Positions 1-7,944 of a DNA stretch of 64,000 nucleotides are shown here, piece by piece. The notes below the pieces were generated by a model that worked only from the letters and a program-made list of their open reading frames with translations, did no database searches and was not told the DNA's origin. Source of the stretch: Anaerolineaceae bacterium (GTDB taxonomy: Bacteria > Chloroflexota > Anaerolineae > Aggregatilineales > Phototrophicaceae); assembly GCA_002702065.1 (NCBI GenBank), contig NZXX01000001.1, positions 868,001 to 932,000 of the forward strand, in the 5' to 3' direction. The stretch's first letter is position 1, and each line of letters begins with the position of its first letter. Made by a program: the position numbers and the translations under genes.

Positions 1-2
1 CC

Positions 3-221
3 GTGCTGATGGCGGCACCGGGGCAGGTGTTTTCTCGCGCGGACCTGCTGGAACGGTTGAAAGGCAACGCCTTTGAAAACGTGGAGCGCACAGTCGATAC
101 GCACGTGCGCAACCTGCGTGCCAAAGTCGAAGCTGGTTCGCCCGATGAACCCCAGTATATTCAGACCGTTTATGGTGTTGGTTATCGGTTTAACCCGGAG
201 GCGGACGGAACAACCGCATGA
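3..221 (+). CDS. Response regulator, C-terminal DNA-binding part (5' end outside window)
   Basis: This is the last ~72 residues of an OmpR/PhoB-type response regulator whose receiver domain lies upstream of the window. The visible part is the winged-helix effector domain: the recognition-helix stretch 'VERTVDTHVRNLRAKVE' followed by the wing 'YIQTVYGVGYRF' is the family signature. Its stop overlaps the start of the histidine kinase gene by 4 bases (ATGA), so the two form a translationally coupled two-component pair. The frame is open to the window edge. The family is certain, but the target genes cannot be told from the sequence. Confidence 0.9.
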   Translation: MLMAAPGQVFSRADLLERLKGNAFENVERTVDTHVRNLRAKVEAGSPDEPQYIQTVYGVGYRFNPEADGTTA

Positions 222-1573
222 TCCGATCGCTCACCTTCAAATGGGTGGTGACCCTGCTGCTCAGCAGCCTGACCGGGGTGATCCTGGTCGGGTTGTTCGC
301 TTACCGCACGACCGTCAACGAGTTTGACCGTCTGCGGATGGAACAAATCAAGACAGCCTTTGTCAGCGAACTGGCTTCTGTCTATGAGGTTCGTGGTTCG
401 TGGGCGGGTCTGGATTCGCTCGTCCCGGATAACCGGCGACCGGCTGATGAGGAACGCCAGTTGTTTACCCTCGCCGACGCGGACGGTGTTATTGTGCTCA
501 GCGTGGGGCCATTCAAGGTGGGCGATCGCCTCTCACCGCGCCAGCTTGAGGAAGGCGACCCTGTCATCGTCGACGGCGAACAGGTTGGCACCGCGTTGCT
601 GGCTTTGCCGCCACCGGGCCTGAACCCGCGCGAACAGTTATATGTCGACCGTACCAACCAGGCGCTGGTGATTGGTGCGCTTGGTGCCGGGGTTGTCGCC
701 CTGCTGATTGGTATTATCCTGTCACAACAATTCCTGCGCCCCCTGTCTGAGCTGCGGACGGCGATTGCAGCCATGCGCCAGGGTGACCTGAACCAGCAGG
801 TGCAGGTGCGGTCACGCGACGAACTGGGCGAACTGGCGCAAACGTTCAACGACATGAGCGCCCAAATTCACCGGGCCAACCAGCTGCGCAAGCAGATGAC
901 GGCGGATATCGCCCATGATCTGCGTACCCCGCTGATGGTGATGAGTGGTTATCTCGAAGCCCTGCGCGATGGTATTCTCCAGCCAACGCCGGAACGCTTC
1001 GAAGCCATGCACCAGGAGGCGGTCATTCTCAAACGCCTGATTGAAGACCTGAAGACGTTATCGCTGGCTGATGCGGGTGAACTGCGCCTGATTTACCAGT
1101 CGCTGTCGCCGCGCGATCTGCTGGAGCAGGTCAAGCAGTCGTTCGACACGCTGGCTGCCGAAAGTGATGTCCGTGTTGAAATTGACGCACCGGCTGATCT
1201 GCCGCCCATGCGTGCTGACCGGGAACGTATGGTGCAGGTGCTGACGAATCTTGTTAGCAACGCGCTGCGCTATACCCCGGCAGGTGGCAAAATCGTGTTG
1301 CGGGCGCGTCAAAACGGCGGCAACATGCAGCTTGTCGTGGAAGACACCGGTTCTGGTATCCCGCCGGATAAGCTCCCCAATATCTTCGAGCGTTTCTATC
1401 GCGTCGAAGAATCACGCCATCAAAGTGAAGGCGAATCCGGCCTGGGGTTGGCCATTGCCAAGTCGATAGTCGAGGCGCACAAAGGGCTAATCAGCGCGGA
1501 TAGTCAGGTGGGCGTTGGCACATCCATGATCATTACGCTGCAAACCGCAGGGACCGCCCCGGCAACAGCCTGA
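218..1573 (+). CDS. Membrane sensor histidine kinase (HAMP-HisKA-HATPase)
   Basis: A 451-residue inner-membrane sensor kinase partnered with the preceding response regulator. Order: transmembrane segment ~9-28, a ~120-residue extracytoplasmic sensor region, transmembrane segment ~149-168, HAMP ~169-222, and a HisKA dimerisation helix with phospho-acceptor H233 in 'IAHDLRTP'. The ATPase domain has N-box N348, G1 'EDTGSGIP' (D376), F-box 'FERFYRVEESR' and G2 'GLGLAIAK'. All catalytic boxes are intact, so it should be active. The signal is unknown because the periplasmic region resembles no sensor domain I recognise. The ATG lies inside the 4-base overlap with the regulator. Confidence 0.95.
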   Translation: MIRSLTFKWVVTLLLSSLTGVILVGLFAYRTTVNEFDRLRMEQIKTAFVSELASVYEVRGSWAGLDSLVPDNRRPADEERQLFTLADADGVIVLSVGPFKVGDRLSPRQLEEGDPVIVDGEQVGTALLALPPPGLNPREQLYVDRTNQALVIGALGAGVVALLIGIILSQQFLRPLSELRTAIAAMRQGDLNQQVQVRSRDELGELAQTFNDMSAQIHRANQLRKQMTADIAHDLRTPLMVMSGYLEALRDGILQPTPERFEAMHQEAVILKRLIEDLKTLSLADAGELRLIYQSLSPRDLLEQVKQSFDTLAAESDVRVEIDAPADLPPMRADRERMVQVLTNLVSNALRYTPAGGKIVLRARQNGGNMQLVVEDTGSGIPPDKLPNIFERFYRVEESRHQSEGESGLGLAIAKSIVEAHKGLISADSQVGVGTSMIITLQTAGTAPATA

Positions 1574-1615
1574 GCATGTCCCTATCGTCATGTGCTCCGA
1601 ATTAGCCGAAGTGGC

Positions 1616-1912
1616 TTAGTAACCCCAGGTGATCGACTGGTATTCCGGGTGTTTGCGTACATAGGCGGCAATAAAGGGGCAGAGCGCCTGCACCTTGTAG
1701 CCTTCGGCTTTGGCATACTCCAGTGCGGCTTGCGCCAGCTTGTTGCCGATGCCCATGCCGGAAAATTCGGGCGGTACTTCCGTATGCGTAAATACGATGT
1801 TGCTGCCCGCGATCATGTACTCAACCACAGCGGTCTTGCCATCCAGAATCAACTCGAAGCGGTTTTCGTCCGGGTTGTTTTTGATGTCGAGGTTATCAGT
1901 ATCGAATGCCAT
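1616..1912 (-). CDS. Small GNAT-like N-acetyltransferase (YjdJ/Gcn5-related)
   Basis: About 98 residues, the size of the short GNAT-like family (N-acetyltransferase domain of the YjdJ/COG2388 type). It has the core pattern 'TEVPPEFSGMGIGNKLAQAALEYAKAEG' in two halves around the acetyl-CoA-binding G-x-G-x-G/K loop, then 'LCPFIAAYVRKHPEY', which is typical of the family C terminus. The open frame extends upstream, but that part overlaps the CDGSH gene in another frame. The ATG at 1912 lies 10 bases after that gene's stop and begins the conserved 'MAFDTDN' region, so it is chosen. It is probably cotranscribed with the CDGSH gene. Substrate unknown. Confidence 0.85.
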   Translation of the reverse strand: MAFDTDNLDIKNNPDENRFELILDGKTAVVEYMIAGSNIVFTHTEVPPEFSGMGIGNKLAQAALEYAKAEGYKVQALCPFIAAYVRKHPEYQSITWGY

Positions 1913-1922
1913 TTGGGTTAAC

Positions 1923-2576
1923 CTATTCGGCTGTAAAGCCAATACGATGGTGGGTGCCATCACAAAACGGTTTGTTGCCGGAACCACCACACCGGCACAG
2001 CGCCGCGCTGCTGCCTGTGAACAGGACCGCGCCAGCTTCGTTGACAATCTCGAATGGGCCGTCCAGTTCGAGTGGGCCGTTCCAGGTGGCTGTGATCGTC
2101 AACGGGCCAGGGGCCTGCGTGGTGGGTTCCGCTAAAGCATCACGCTCTATTGGCGCAAAGTCAATATGTTTGTGTGTATTGTCGCAGAAGGGCTTGTTGT
2201 TGGATGCCCCGCAACGACACAGCGAAGCGCGCGTTTCCTGTGGCATGGTGGCCGTTGTGTCCTGGATCGACAGATCGCCACGAATTTCCAGCGGGCCGTT
2301 GTGCCGCAACTTGATGACGTTTTTCGACGGTACGGTTTCGCCGGTACCATCTTTGCGATCGTAGTGCAGCGCCCCCGATGGACAGAGTTCAATGACGGTT
2401 GCAATCTTGTCTGCTGATGCACCATTGGCATTAATCCACGGTCGCTTCTGCGTGTCGAAGACCTCCGCTGCACGATGCACACAAAATTCCGCGTGGATAC
2501 AGCGTTTGACGTTATACAGAATATCAACTGCTTCGCCGGTATAGCGCCGGTCGCTGCCGGTGTTTCGATCGGTCAT
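1923..2576 (-). CDS. Iron-sulfur protein: divergent ferredoxin-like domain plus two CDGSH domains
   Basis: A 217-residue soluble iron-sulfur protein. The N-terminal ~70 residues resemble the Fer4_19 'divergent 4Fe-4S mono-cluster' domain (cysteines in 'KRCIHAEFC' and 'ELCPSGAL'). Two CDGSH-type 2Fe-2S motifs follow: 'CRCGASNNKPFCDNTH' (residues ~120-135) and 'CRCGGSGNKPFCDGTH' (~192-207), each with the 3Cys-1His ligand set. The protein probably carries one 4Fe-4S-like and two redox-active 2Fe-2S clusters, so electron transfer or cluster handling is likely, but no partner is visible. A palindromic operator lies between its start and a -10-like box. Confidence 0.9.
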   Translation of the reverse strand: MTDRNTGSDRRYTGEAVDILYNVKRCIHAEFCVHRAAEVFDTQKRPWINANGASADKIATVIELCPSGALHYDRKDGTGETVPSKNVIKLRHNGPLEIRGDLSIQDTTATMPQETRASLCRCGASNNKPFCDNTHKHIDFAPIERDALAEPTTQAPGPLTITATWNGPLELDGPFEIVNEAGAVLFTGSSAALCRCGGSGNKPFCDGTHHRIGFTAE

Positions 2577-2593
2577 GGACGAGGCCTTTGCTT

Positions 2594-2618
2594 AACGGAC
2601 TGTGGTCCGTTCAATATA
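2594..2618 (-). promoter_or_regulatory. Palindromic operator with adjacent -10-like box upstream of the CDGSH operon
   Basis: A perfect 7-bp inverted repeat AACGGAC-TGTG-GTCCGTT at 2594-2611 lies 17 bases upstream of the CDGSH start. Directly upstream on the minus strand is TATATT (2613-2618), usable as a -10 box. A start site ~7 bases below it would fall inside the palindrome, the geometry of a repressor site. The symmetric ACGGAC/GTCCGT halves resemble TetR-family operators (remembered pattern). No TetR gene is in the window. Confidence 0.55.
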
Positions 2619-2729
2619 GCATAATGACGGTGGCGGTTGATATAGTCAGTTTGATCCGTGTTTTTGATCATGATTGTATGGCATCAGCCGTTTGCTTGCG
2701 CCACGCGAGACGCCTTTTGACCACCCCTC

Positions 2730-4184
2730 TCAGGCAACAACATTCAGTTCGATATTCAGCAGTCGGGCCAGCTTGCGAATCCGGCTCAACTGGTGGCCGA
2801 TCCCCAGCGCGCAATGATGGGTTGGTCCGGCTTCGCACCAGGTATTCATGAATGTGGCGGGGTCCAGGCCGAATTTCAGGCGGGAGTTGGTGTTGCCGAT
2901 CTGCATGGTGTCGCCAGGGATTGCTTCGCCCTCTGCCGCCATCATTTTCAGCCTGCCATCTGCGGTTTGCGTCAGCCCCAGAATGGTAACAGGCCCGGTT
3001 TTGACTTTGAATTCGACCGAGACGCCATAGCCGCGTTTACCATGAAACAGGCCCAGCCCGCGCAGCACCGGTTTCTCATCACTGATGGCGATGTGTCCCG
3101 GCCCATCATGACCCATCAGGATGAAGTCGTCATGGAAGTCCATCGCATAAAACTCGGTATACGACCCGCCTGCCTTCAGCCGATCCATCATCAGCATGGC
3201 GACGCAGGTTTTCAGGTCACCTTCCCCCGCCGCAGGGATACCGCGCGCCGTGAGCAGGGAATTGCCGACGATGAGCGACGCGCCCAGTTCTTCGTTGGCA
3301 TTGCTATCCAGCCCGCGATAGTAATATGTCAAACCTTGCAGGTCAAAGTCAGTGACCAGCTTGTCTAGCCCGACGGCGACCCTGGCAAACCAATTCGAGG
3401 CTTCGTCTGTGACCGGCATCGAGATTTTGTCGCGGCCTGCTTCGGCAATATCAAACACCTGCTGGATTTCGTTAATCTTTGCCTCGATCTCGGCCTGCGA
3501 AACGGCCTGGACGCGCTGGTGCAGATCATCCATTTCCAGCACTTCGATATGGGTGCCAAGCTGGGCATGATGCATGGTGAAGTCGGAATACATATCCAGC
3601 ATACCGGGGTAGGTGTGCCCCAGAAACCCGATGCGGCTGTAACTGATGGCGCGCATGACGGTGGCGGCCTGCACCCAATCCTCGATCTCGCGCCAGGCAT
3701 TTTCGTGATAGCGATTGGCCGCACCTTCCACCGGCGAGAGCAGACCCGACACGACATTAAACTGAATGCGGCTGCGAGCAAACGCATTGGAAATTTCCGG
3801 CACACAGCAGGCGCAGCAGTTGGCCAGCCATTCCGCCGTATCCGTCGCCAGATAATCCAGCGCCGGGACAGGCTGCAAATTCAGGATCAGGACCGGGGCG
3901 CGGCGGCGTTGAACGGCGGGCAGCACCTGTGAGGAAGTGGAATAGGTGCCGACGTAACAAATAATCAGATCGACATTTTCACGGGTGAACAGATCGCCTG
4001 CTGCTCTGGCACCCGGCGCGTCATCAACCAGACCTGCCGAAACGACGGTCGCGCCCATCTCGGCCAGCCTGTTTTCGACACGCTGCTGATAACCCTGCAA
4101 TCGTTCTTTTAACCCTTCGAACTGCGGCCAGTATGCAGCCAGCCCGATGCCAAAGACACCAATTCGTGCGGATGTTTGATTCAC
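2730..4184 (-). CDS. L-fucose/L-arabinose isomerase-family protein
   Basis: 484 residues, the length of L-arabinose isomerases, with the family's three-part layout: an N-terminal Rossmann-like region ('GVFGIGLAAYWPQF', 'DLIICYVGTY'), a central region ('IGFLGHTYPGMLDM') and a C-terminal region with probable metal ligands in 'ANEELGAS', 'GEGDLKTC' and 'MGHDGPGH'. The family interconverts aldoses and ketoses with Mn2+ in the cytoplasm. The substrate (fucose, arabinose or another sugar) cannot be fixed from sequence, so no gene symbol is given. The start is GTG, 7 bases after a strong AGGAG. It diverges from an AraC regulator. It could feed the deoxy-sugar pathway implied by the aldolase at 9.8 kb, but it is not in the same operon. 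Confidence 0.85.
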   Translation of the reverse strand: MNQTSARIGVFGIGLAAYWPQFEGLKERLQGYQQRVENRLAEMGATVVSAGLVDDAPGARAAGDLFTRENVDLIICYVGTYSTSSQVLPAVQRRRAPVLILNLQPVPALDYLATDTAEWLANCCACCVPEISNAFARSRIQFNVVSGLLSPVEGAANRYHENAWREIEDWVQAATVMRAISYSRIGFLGHTYPGMLDMYSDFTMHHAQLGTHIEVLEMDDLHQRVQAVSQAEIEAKINEIQQVFDIAEAGRDKISMPVTDEASNWFARVAVGLDKLVTDFDLQGLTYYYRGLDSNANEELGASLIVGNSLLTARGIPAAGEGDLKTCVAMLMMDRLKAGGSYTEFYAMDFHDDFILMGHDGPGHIAISDEKPVLRGLGLFHGKRGYGVSVEFKVKTGPVTILGLTQTADGRLKMMAAEGEAIPGDTMQIGNTNSRLKFGLDPATFMNTWCEAGPTHHCALGIGHQLSRIRKLARLLNIELNVVA

Positions 4185-4218
4185 CGCTTTAACTCCTGTG
4201 TTTCAATGAACAGAAATT

Positions 4219-4247
4219 TTATCCATATCGCGGTTGATGTTATCCAT
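4219..4247. promoter_or_regulatory. Two direct repeats 21 bp apart in isomerase/AraC intergenic region
   Basis: TTATCCAT occurs at 4219-4226 and again at 4240-4247, exactly 21 bp (two helical turns) apart in the same orientation. This is the arrangement used by AraC-family dimers at tandem half-sites. The sites begin 35 bp upstream of the isomerase start, a suitable activator position, and the adjacent divergent gene encodes an AraC protein. The rest of the 4185-4520 gap shows no gene I can support; a weak TGGGGA/TCCCCA inverted repeat lies near 4253-4272. Confidence 0.5.
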
Positions 4248-4520
4248 TGTTGGGGATTTCTTCGACTCCCCAGCCATCAGCTAAAAACAACAATCGTATC
4301 AGCACCGCGCTTCGACGTTTGCTTGCTGAACATGATCGAACGGATCATTTCGGTATCTGGAATTCTGATGGATCAAGATGTACACTGGCGGGGCTTATCG
4401 TATTCGGTTATGGGTCAGTCAATGCCTGCATGTGTTGAGGATGACAACATAACCGGGAAGGCCATTACGGCTGAGAATGAATTATCCACCGATGTTCCGC
4501 CCGTAAGATTAAACTGGCGT

Positions 4521-5363
4521 ATGACTTATATCCGACGTGTGCCATCTCCTCCGTTAGACAACTACATCCATCATCTCTATTACCTTGATGGGGCGATGCC
4601 TTTTCCGCGTGAGCGCATACTGCCGCATCCGACCCTCGATCTAAAGATCAACCTTGGCAGTCGATTCCACCTGTATGATGACGACAGCGGCAGCCCCAGG
4701 CATCTCACCGAGAGCTGGTTGACAGGCATATCGGGTGACTATCACACCATCGACTGGCCACTGGAGATGCGGTTGTACGGGGTGCGCTTTAAGGCAGGGG
4801 GTGCCTATCCCTTTCTGCGTCTGCCGATGTCCGAACTGTATGATCAGGTCGTGTCGCTGGATACATTCTGGGGTCGATTTGCCTGCGAGATGCGAGAACG
4901 CTTGGGCTGTGCGCCGACCATAGGGGCAGGGCTGGCACTGTTCGAACGATTGATGCGGTCTCGGCTGTGTGAGAAACCCTATGAACAAAACCTTGTGGAC
5001 TACTGCATCACGGAGATTGACCGGACGCACGGCAACCTGTCTATCCGGCGACTGAGTGATCATGCCAACATGAGTCAAAATCATCTGACGACGCAGTTCA
5101 AGCGTGTGGTGGGGACATCGACGAAAGAGCTGGCCCGCCTCTACCGGTTTGAGCATGTGCTCCGTTCCATTAATCCTACGCAACCTGTCAATTGGACGCA
5201 GATCGCGCTGCAATGCGGTTACTACGACCAATCCCACTTCAACAAAGACTTCATGACCTTTACCGGGTACAACCCAACGGGTTATCTGCACCTTCGAAGC
5301 CGCGTGTATACCGTTCATACCCCGGTCGATCAACTCTCCCTGCGCGCGCTGCCAACTGATTGA
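4521..5363 (+). CDS. AraC-family transcriptional regulator
   Basis: A 280-residue regulator. The N-terminal half ('PSPPLDNYIHHLYYLDG', 'LPHPTLDLKINLG') is of the DUF6597 type found in many short AraC proteins. The C-terminal ~100 residues are the double helix-turn-helix ('LSIRRLSDHANMSQNHLTTQF', 'QIALQCGYYDQSHFNKDFMTFTGYNP', each shown only in part). The frame is open back to 4176 through further ATGs, but the upstream part overlaps the divergent isomerase start and the repeat pair. Family proteins begin at a position matching 4521, so that ATG is preferred. The Shine-Dalgarno is weak, so the start is uncertain. It probably regulates the isomerase gene. Confidence 0.85.
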   Translation: MTYIRRVPSPPLDNYIHHLYYLDGAMPFPRERILPHPTLDLKINLGSRFHLYDDDSGSPRHLTESWLTGISGDYHTIDWPLEMRLYGVRFKAGGAYPFLRLPMSELYDQVVSLDTFWGRFACEMRERLGCAPTIGAGLALFERLMRSRLCEKPYEQNLVDYCITEIDRTHGNLSIRRLSDHANMSQNHLTTQFKRVVGTSTKELARLYRFEHVLRSINPTQPVNWTQIALQCGYYDQSHFNKDFMTFTGYNPTGYLHLRSRVYTVHTPVDQLSLRALPTD

Positions 5364-5532
5364 TTTTTTACAAGACAAATCTCTCTACATCGCCTAAGCT
5401 GTAACAGATGTGCTCTGCACTGTGATGGTGCATGACAACGTTCGGCTGAGTGTGGCGTTTCGCCCTGGCAGCACAATTCCAGATTTTGACCTCAAAATAG
5501 CGTGAGTAGGAATAGTAATGCGGGAGGAAAAC

Positions 5533-6114
5533 GTGGGCAAAGTTGTCAGTGAAATATCAATGTCGCTGGATGGATTCATTACCGGACCGAATGTACGAGT
5601 TGGTAACGGGATGGGTGATGGTGGGGATCGCCTTCACGACTGGATGTTCGACAAGAAGACCGTAACGGACGTTCAGATCATGGAAGACATCTATTCCGAG
5701 ACCGGGGCGGTTGTTATGGGTAAGGGGATGTTTGACGTCGGCTTTGAGCCATGGGGCGACCCGCCACCGTTCAAGATGCCGGTTTTCGTCGTGACCCATG
5801 AAGAAAAAGAGGCCTTACCCATGCAAGGCGGTACAACCTACACCTTCGTGACGGATGGGATTGAGGCTGCGCTGGAGCTGGGCCGTGCTGCTGCTGGCGA
5901 GAGGAACGTTGGCATCTGGGGCGGCGCGGACATCATCAGGCAGTATCTAAAGGCTGGGCTGCTTGATGAAATGCGGCTTCACCTTGTTCCCATATTTCTC
6001 GGCGGCGGCGTCCGGTTGTTCGATGGCCTTGATCCGGCGGGAATCGAACTGCGAAAGATGAGTTCGATTGAGACACCCGGCGCAACCCACTTCCGGTTCG
6101 AAGTGGTGAAATGA
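5533..6114 (+). CDS. Dihydrofolate reductase-like (RibD C-terminal domain) protein
   Basis: A stand-alone RibD_C/DHFR-fold protein of ~193 residues: 'VVSEISMSLDGFITGPNV' at the N terminus, 'GAVVMGKGMFD', 'VFVVTHEEKE', the NADPH-binding 'NVGIWGGADIIRQYLKAGLLDEMRLH' region and 'PIFLGGGVRLFD'. Such proteins are NAD(P)H-dependent reductases of mostly unknown substrate, and many are lineage-expanded. An ATG lies at 5518, but a strong GGGAGG ends 5 bases before the GTG at 5533, so GTG is the likely true start. It begins a small cluster with a truncated paralog, a DUF4386 protein and another paralog. Confidence 0.85.
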   Translation: MGKVVSEISMSLDGFITGPNVRVGNGMGDGGDRLHDWMFDKKTVTDVQIMEDIYSETGAVVMGKGMFDVGFEPWGDPPPFKMPVFVVTHEEKEALPMQGGTTYTFVTDGIEAALELGRAAAGERNVGIWGGADIIRQYLKAGLLDEMRLHLVPIFLGGGVRLFDGLDPAGIELRKMSSIETPGATHFRFEVVK

Positions 6115-6149
6115 CACCCGTCAACAAGCGGTCAACTGGAGGGAGAACA

Positions 6150-6341
6150 ATGCGTAAGATTATCGTTTCTATTCATAGTTCATTCAACGGAGTCGTCACT
6201 TGCCCCGCACACGACGAGACAAACTTTATGAGCTGGGCTCAGCCCGGTATTGACGACAGCGGTGAAGCATTCCGCAAAAACTTGGAACATGGGGCGATCT
6301 TGCTCCATTACGCACTGGTCACGCCCGATAACCCGCGTTAG
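6150..6341 (+). pseudogene. Truncated dihydrofolate reductase-like paralog
   Basis: Starts with a good ribosome site (GGAGGGAGAACA before ATG 6150) and reads 'MRKIIVSIHSSFNGVV...DETNFMSWAQPGIDDS', the N terminus of the RibD_C/DHFR-like family. After ~50 residues the family pattern stops in a short unrelated tail and a stop codon at 6341. The normal length is 180-200 residues, and the missing NADPH-binding half is not found in any frame downstream before the DUF4386 gene. This is most simply a deletion-truncated copy. Expression of the short peptide cannot be excluded. Confidence 0.65.
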
Positions 6342-6422
6342 CACGCAGGATATTGCTGTGGTGTATGAAGCTATTCTACCGTACTGCCTCAAGTTCATGT
6401 GCCAGCGCAGGGGTGTTCTCTC

Positions 6423-7100
6423 ATGATATTTTTCCGCATCGCCGGGATGTTCCTCATTGTGATGCCGGTTACGTTCCTGACCGCTTTTTTCTCGCTGCGG
6501 CTCACTTTCGACTATCCCCATATTCTGCGCGAACCTACGGATTACATCCTCAGGCGGTTCGCTGAGGGTGGTTCACGACTGATCGTTTTTTGGTACATTT
6601 TTACCATCAGCGCTGTGCTCATTATCCCGATGGCGCTGTTCTTTCAGCTCGTTTTCGTCGAGCAGCATCGCTATCTTGCGACATCAGCGGCGGTTGTCGG
6701 CGCGATTGGTGGACTTGTCCAGACAATGGGCTCGCTCCGTTGGGTGTTTCTCGTCCCCAGTCTGGCGAATCAGTACCATTCGGATAGGGTGACACCGGCC
6801 ACTCGTGAAGCAGTGACTGTAGCTTTTCTTGCTTTTCACCGGTATGCGGGCACTGCTCTCGGTGAACATCTCGGTTCCCTGCTAACCGGTGTCTGGACCA
6901 TCCTGATCAGTTCCATGATGTTTTCAACGCCCCTGTTCGGGCCATCACTGGCTGTTATGGGGATCATTTCAGCGGTCGGCATTTTGACCGGGCTTTTCGA
7001 ACCTGCGGGGTGGAGACTGGCGGGTGGGATCAGCACTTTAGGCTATATCGGATGGGCATTTTGGCTGCTTATCGCTGGCGTGCTTCTCATTCAGGTATAG
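6423..7100 (+). CDS. DUF4386-family membrane protein
   Basis: A hydrophobic protein of ~225 residues with about six predicted membrane spans ('FFRIAGMFLIVMPVTFLTAFF', 'FWYIFTISAVLIIPMALFF', 'AVMGIISAVGILTGLF', 'FWLLIAGVLLIQV'; each only a part of its span). The layout matches DUF4386 proteins, whose function is unknown. The ATG at 6423 is chosen because AGGGGTG lies ~9 bases upstream; an in-frame ATG at 6399 has no such site. It sits between reductase-like paralogs, which gives no firm clue to function. Confidence 0.75.
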   Translation: MIFFRIAGMFLIVMPVTFLTAFFSLRLTFDYPHILREPTDYILRRFAEGGSRLIVFWYIFTISAVLIIPMALFFQLVFVEQHRYLATSAAVVGAIGGLVQTMGSLRWVFLVPSLANQYHSDRVTPATREAVTVAFLAFHRYAGTALGEHLGSLLTGVWTILISSMMFSTPLFGPSLAVMGIISAVGILTGLFEPAGWRLAGGISTLGYIGWAFWLLIAGVLLIQV

Positions 7101-7173
7101 AGAAAAGGTGACTCAGAAGCACGCTGGAAAGATTTAGATCATCGTTCAATCGAAACACTAAGGGAGGAATTTT

Positions 7174-7761
7174 ATGCAGGAGTTATTGGTGGACTTCATT
7201 ACCTCATTAGATGGCTATGGAGCCGCAAAAGGATGGCCCGGCTGGTGGGGACTTGAGGGCCCTGAGTATCTCGGCTGGCTTGGTGATCAACCGGAGCGCA
7301 ACTACACGATCCTGATGGGAGGCAACACGTATCGCCTGATGTCCGGCTTAGGGGCCGGCACTTCCGAAGAGGGAGACAGCCTGGACGAGCTTGCTCAGGC
7401 CAACAAAGTGGTCTTCTCCTCGACATTGCAGCCTCCGTTGGCATGGCCCAATACCCAGGTGATCAGCGGGGATGCAATCGAAGCTGTGCGGCAGATGAAG
7501 CAAGAAGGTAACAGCCCGATGACTACCCTTGGCAGTCTCAGCCTGTGCCGGTCGCTCCTCAAGGCAGGCCTCGTCGACCGTTTTCGAGTGGTTATCTTCC
7601 CGGTGATCACGGGCAGCACGGGCCACGACCGGATTTATGACGGGTATCCTGACGTCGCTCTTGATATGGTAACGAGCCGGACGTTCGACGGCAGAATTCA
7701 GTTGGTGGAGTATGTCCCGCGGGTGCTTGATGGTCCACCCGGTGAGCACTCAGGTTCCTGA
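7174..7761 (+). CDS. Dihydrofolate reductase-like (RibD C-terminal domain) protein
   Basis: A 195-residue RibD_C/DHFR-fold protein: 'LLVDFITSLDGYGAAKGWPG' N terminus, 'YTILMGGNTYRLM', 'NKVVFSSTLQPPLAW', the dinucleotide-binding 'TTLGSLSLCRSLLKAGLVDRFRV' region and 'FPVITGSTGHDRI'. It is a homolog of, but quite different from, the protein at 5533-6114. The start has a near-perfect Shine-Dalgarno (GGGAGGAATTTT-ATG). Predicted cytoplasmic NAD(P)H-dependent reductase; substrate unknown. Confidence 0.85.
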   Translation: MQELLVDFITSLDGYGAAKGWPGWWGLEGPEYLGWLGDQPERNYTILMGGNTYRLMSGLGAGTSEEGDSLDELAQANKVVFSSTLQPPLAWPNTQVISGDAIEAVRQMKQEGNSPMTTLGSLSLCRSLLKAGLVDRFRVVIFPVITGSTGHDRIYDGYPDVALDMVTSRTFDGRIQLVEYVPRVLDGPPGEHSGS

Positions 7762-7780
7762 CGCTCAGGGAAAATCTACG

Positions 7781-7944
7781 TGTTGGAGGGTGGCCAGTTT
7801 AATAGGTCGCCCCCATATCCTTTAATCGCAAGCAATCCCACACCAGTAGACCGATGAATCTGATGGTCATGAGCTTGGCCGAATGGACATTGTGTCGCCA
7901 AAAACCGACCATTCTGTCCAGGTGGAGGGATGGCCAAATTTTAT
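7781..7944. repeat. Pair of imperfect ~24-bp direct repeats
   Basis: TGTTGGAGGGTGGCCAGTTT (7781-7800) recurs as GGTGGAGGGATGGCCAAATT (7921-7940). The shared core is GGAGGG-TGGCCA-TTT, with one inserted base. The second copy abuts the stop codon of the NYN gene. The ~140 bases between contain no gene. The repeats resemble end sequences of IS21-type elements (remembered pattern), but no transposase is present, so this could be an element scar or chance. Confidence 0.35.

Noticed and set aside
4176..4520. Longer start for the AraC gene
   Set aside because: It would overlap the divergent isomerase start and the operator-like repeats, and the added residues match no AraC N terminus.
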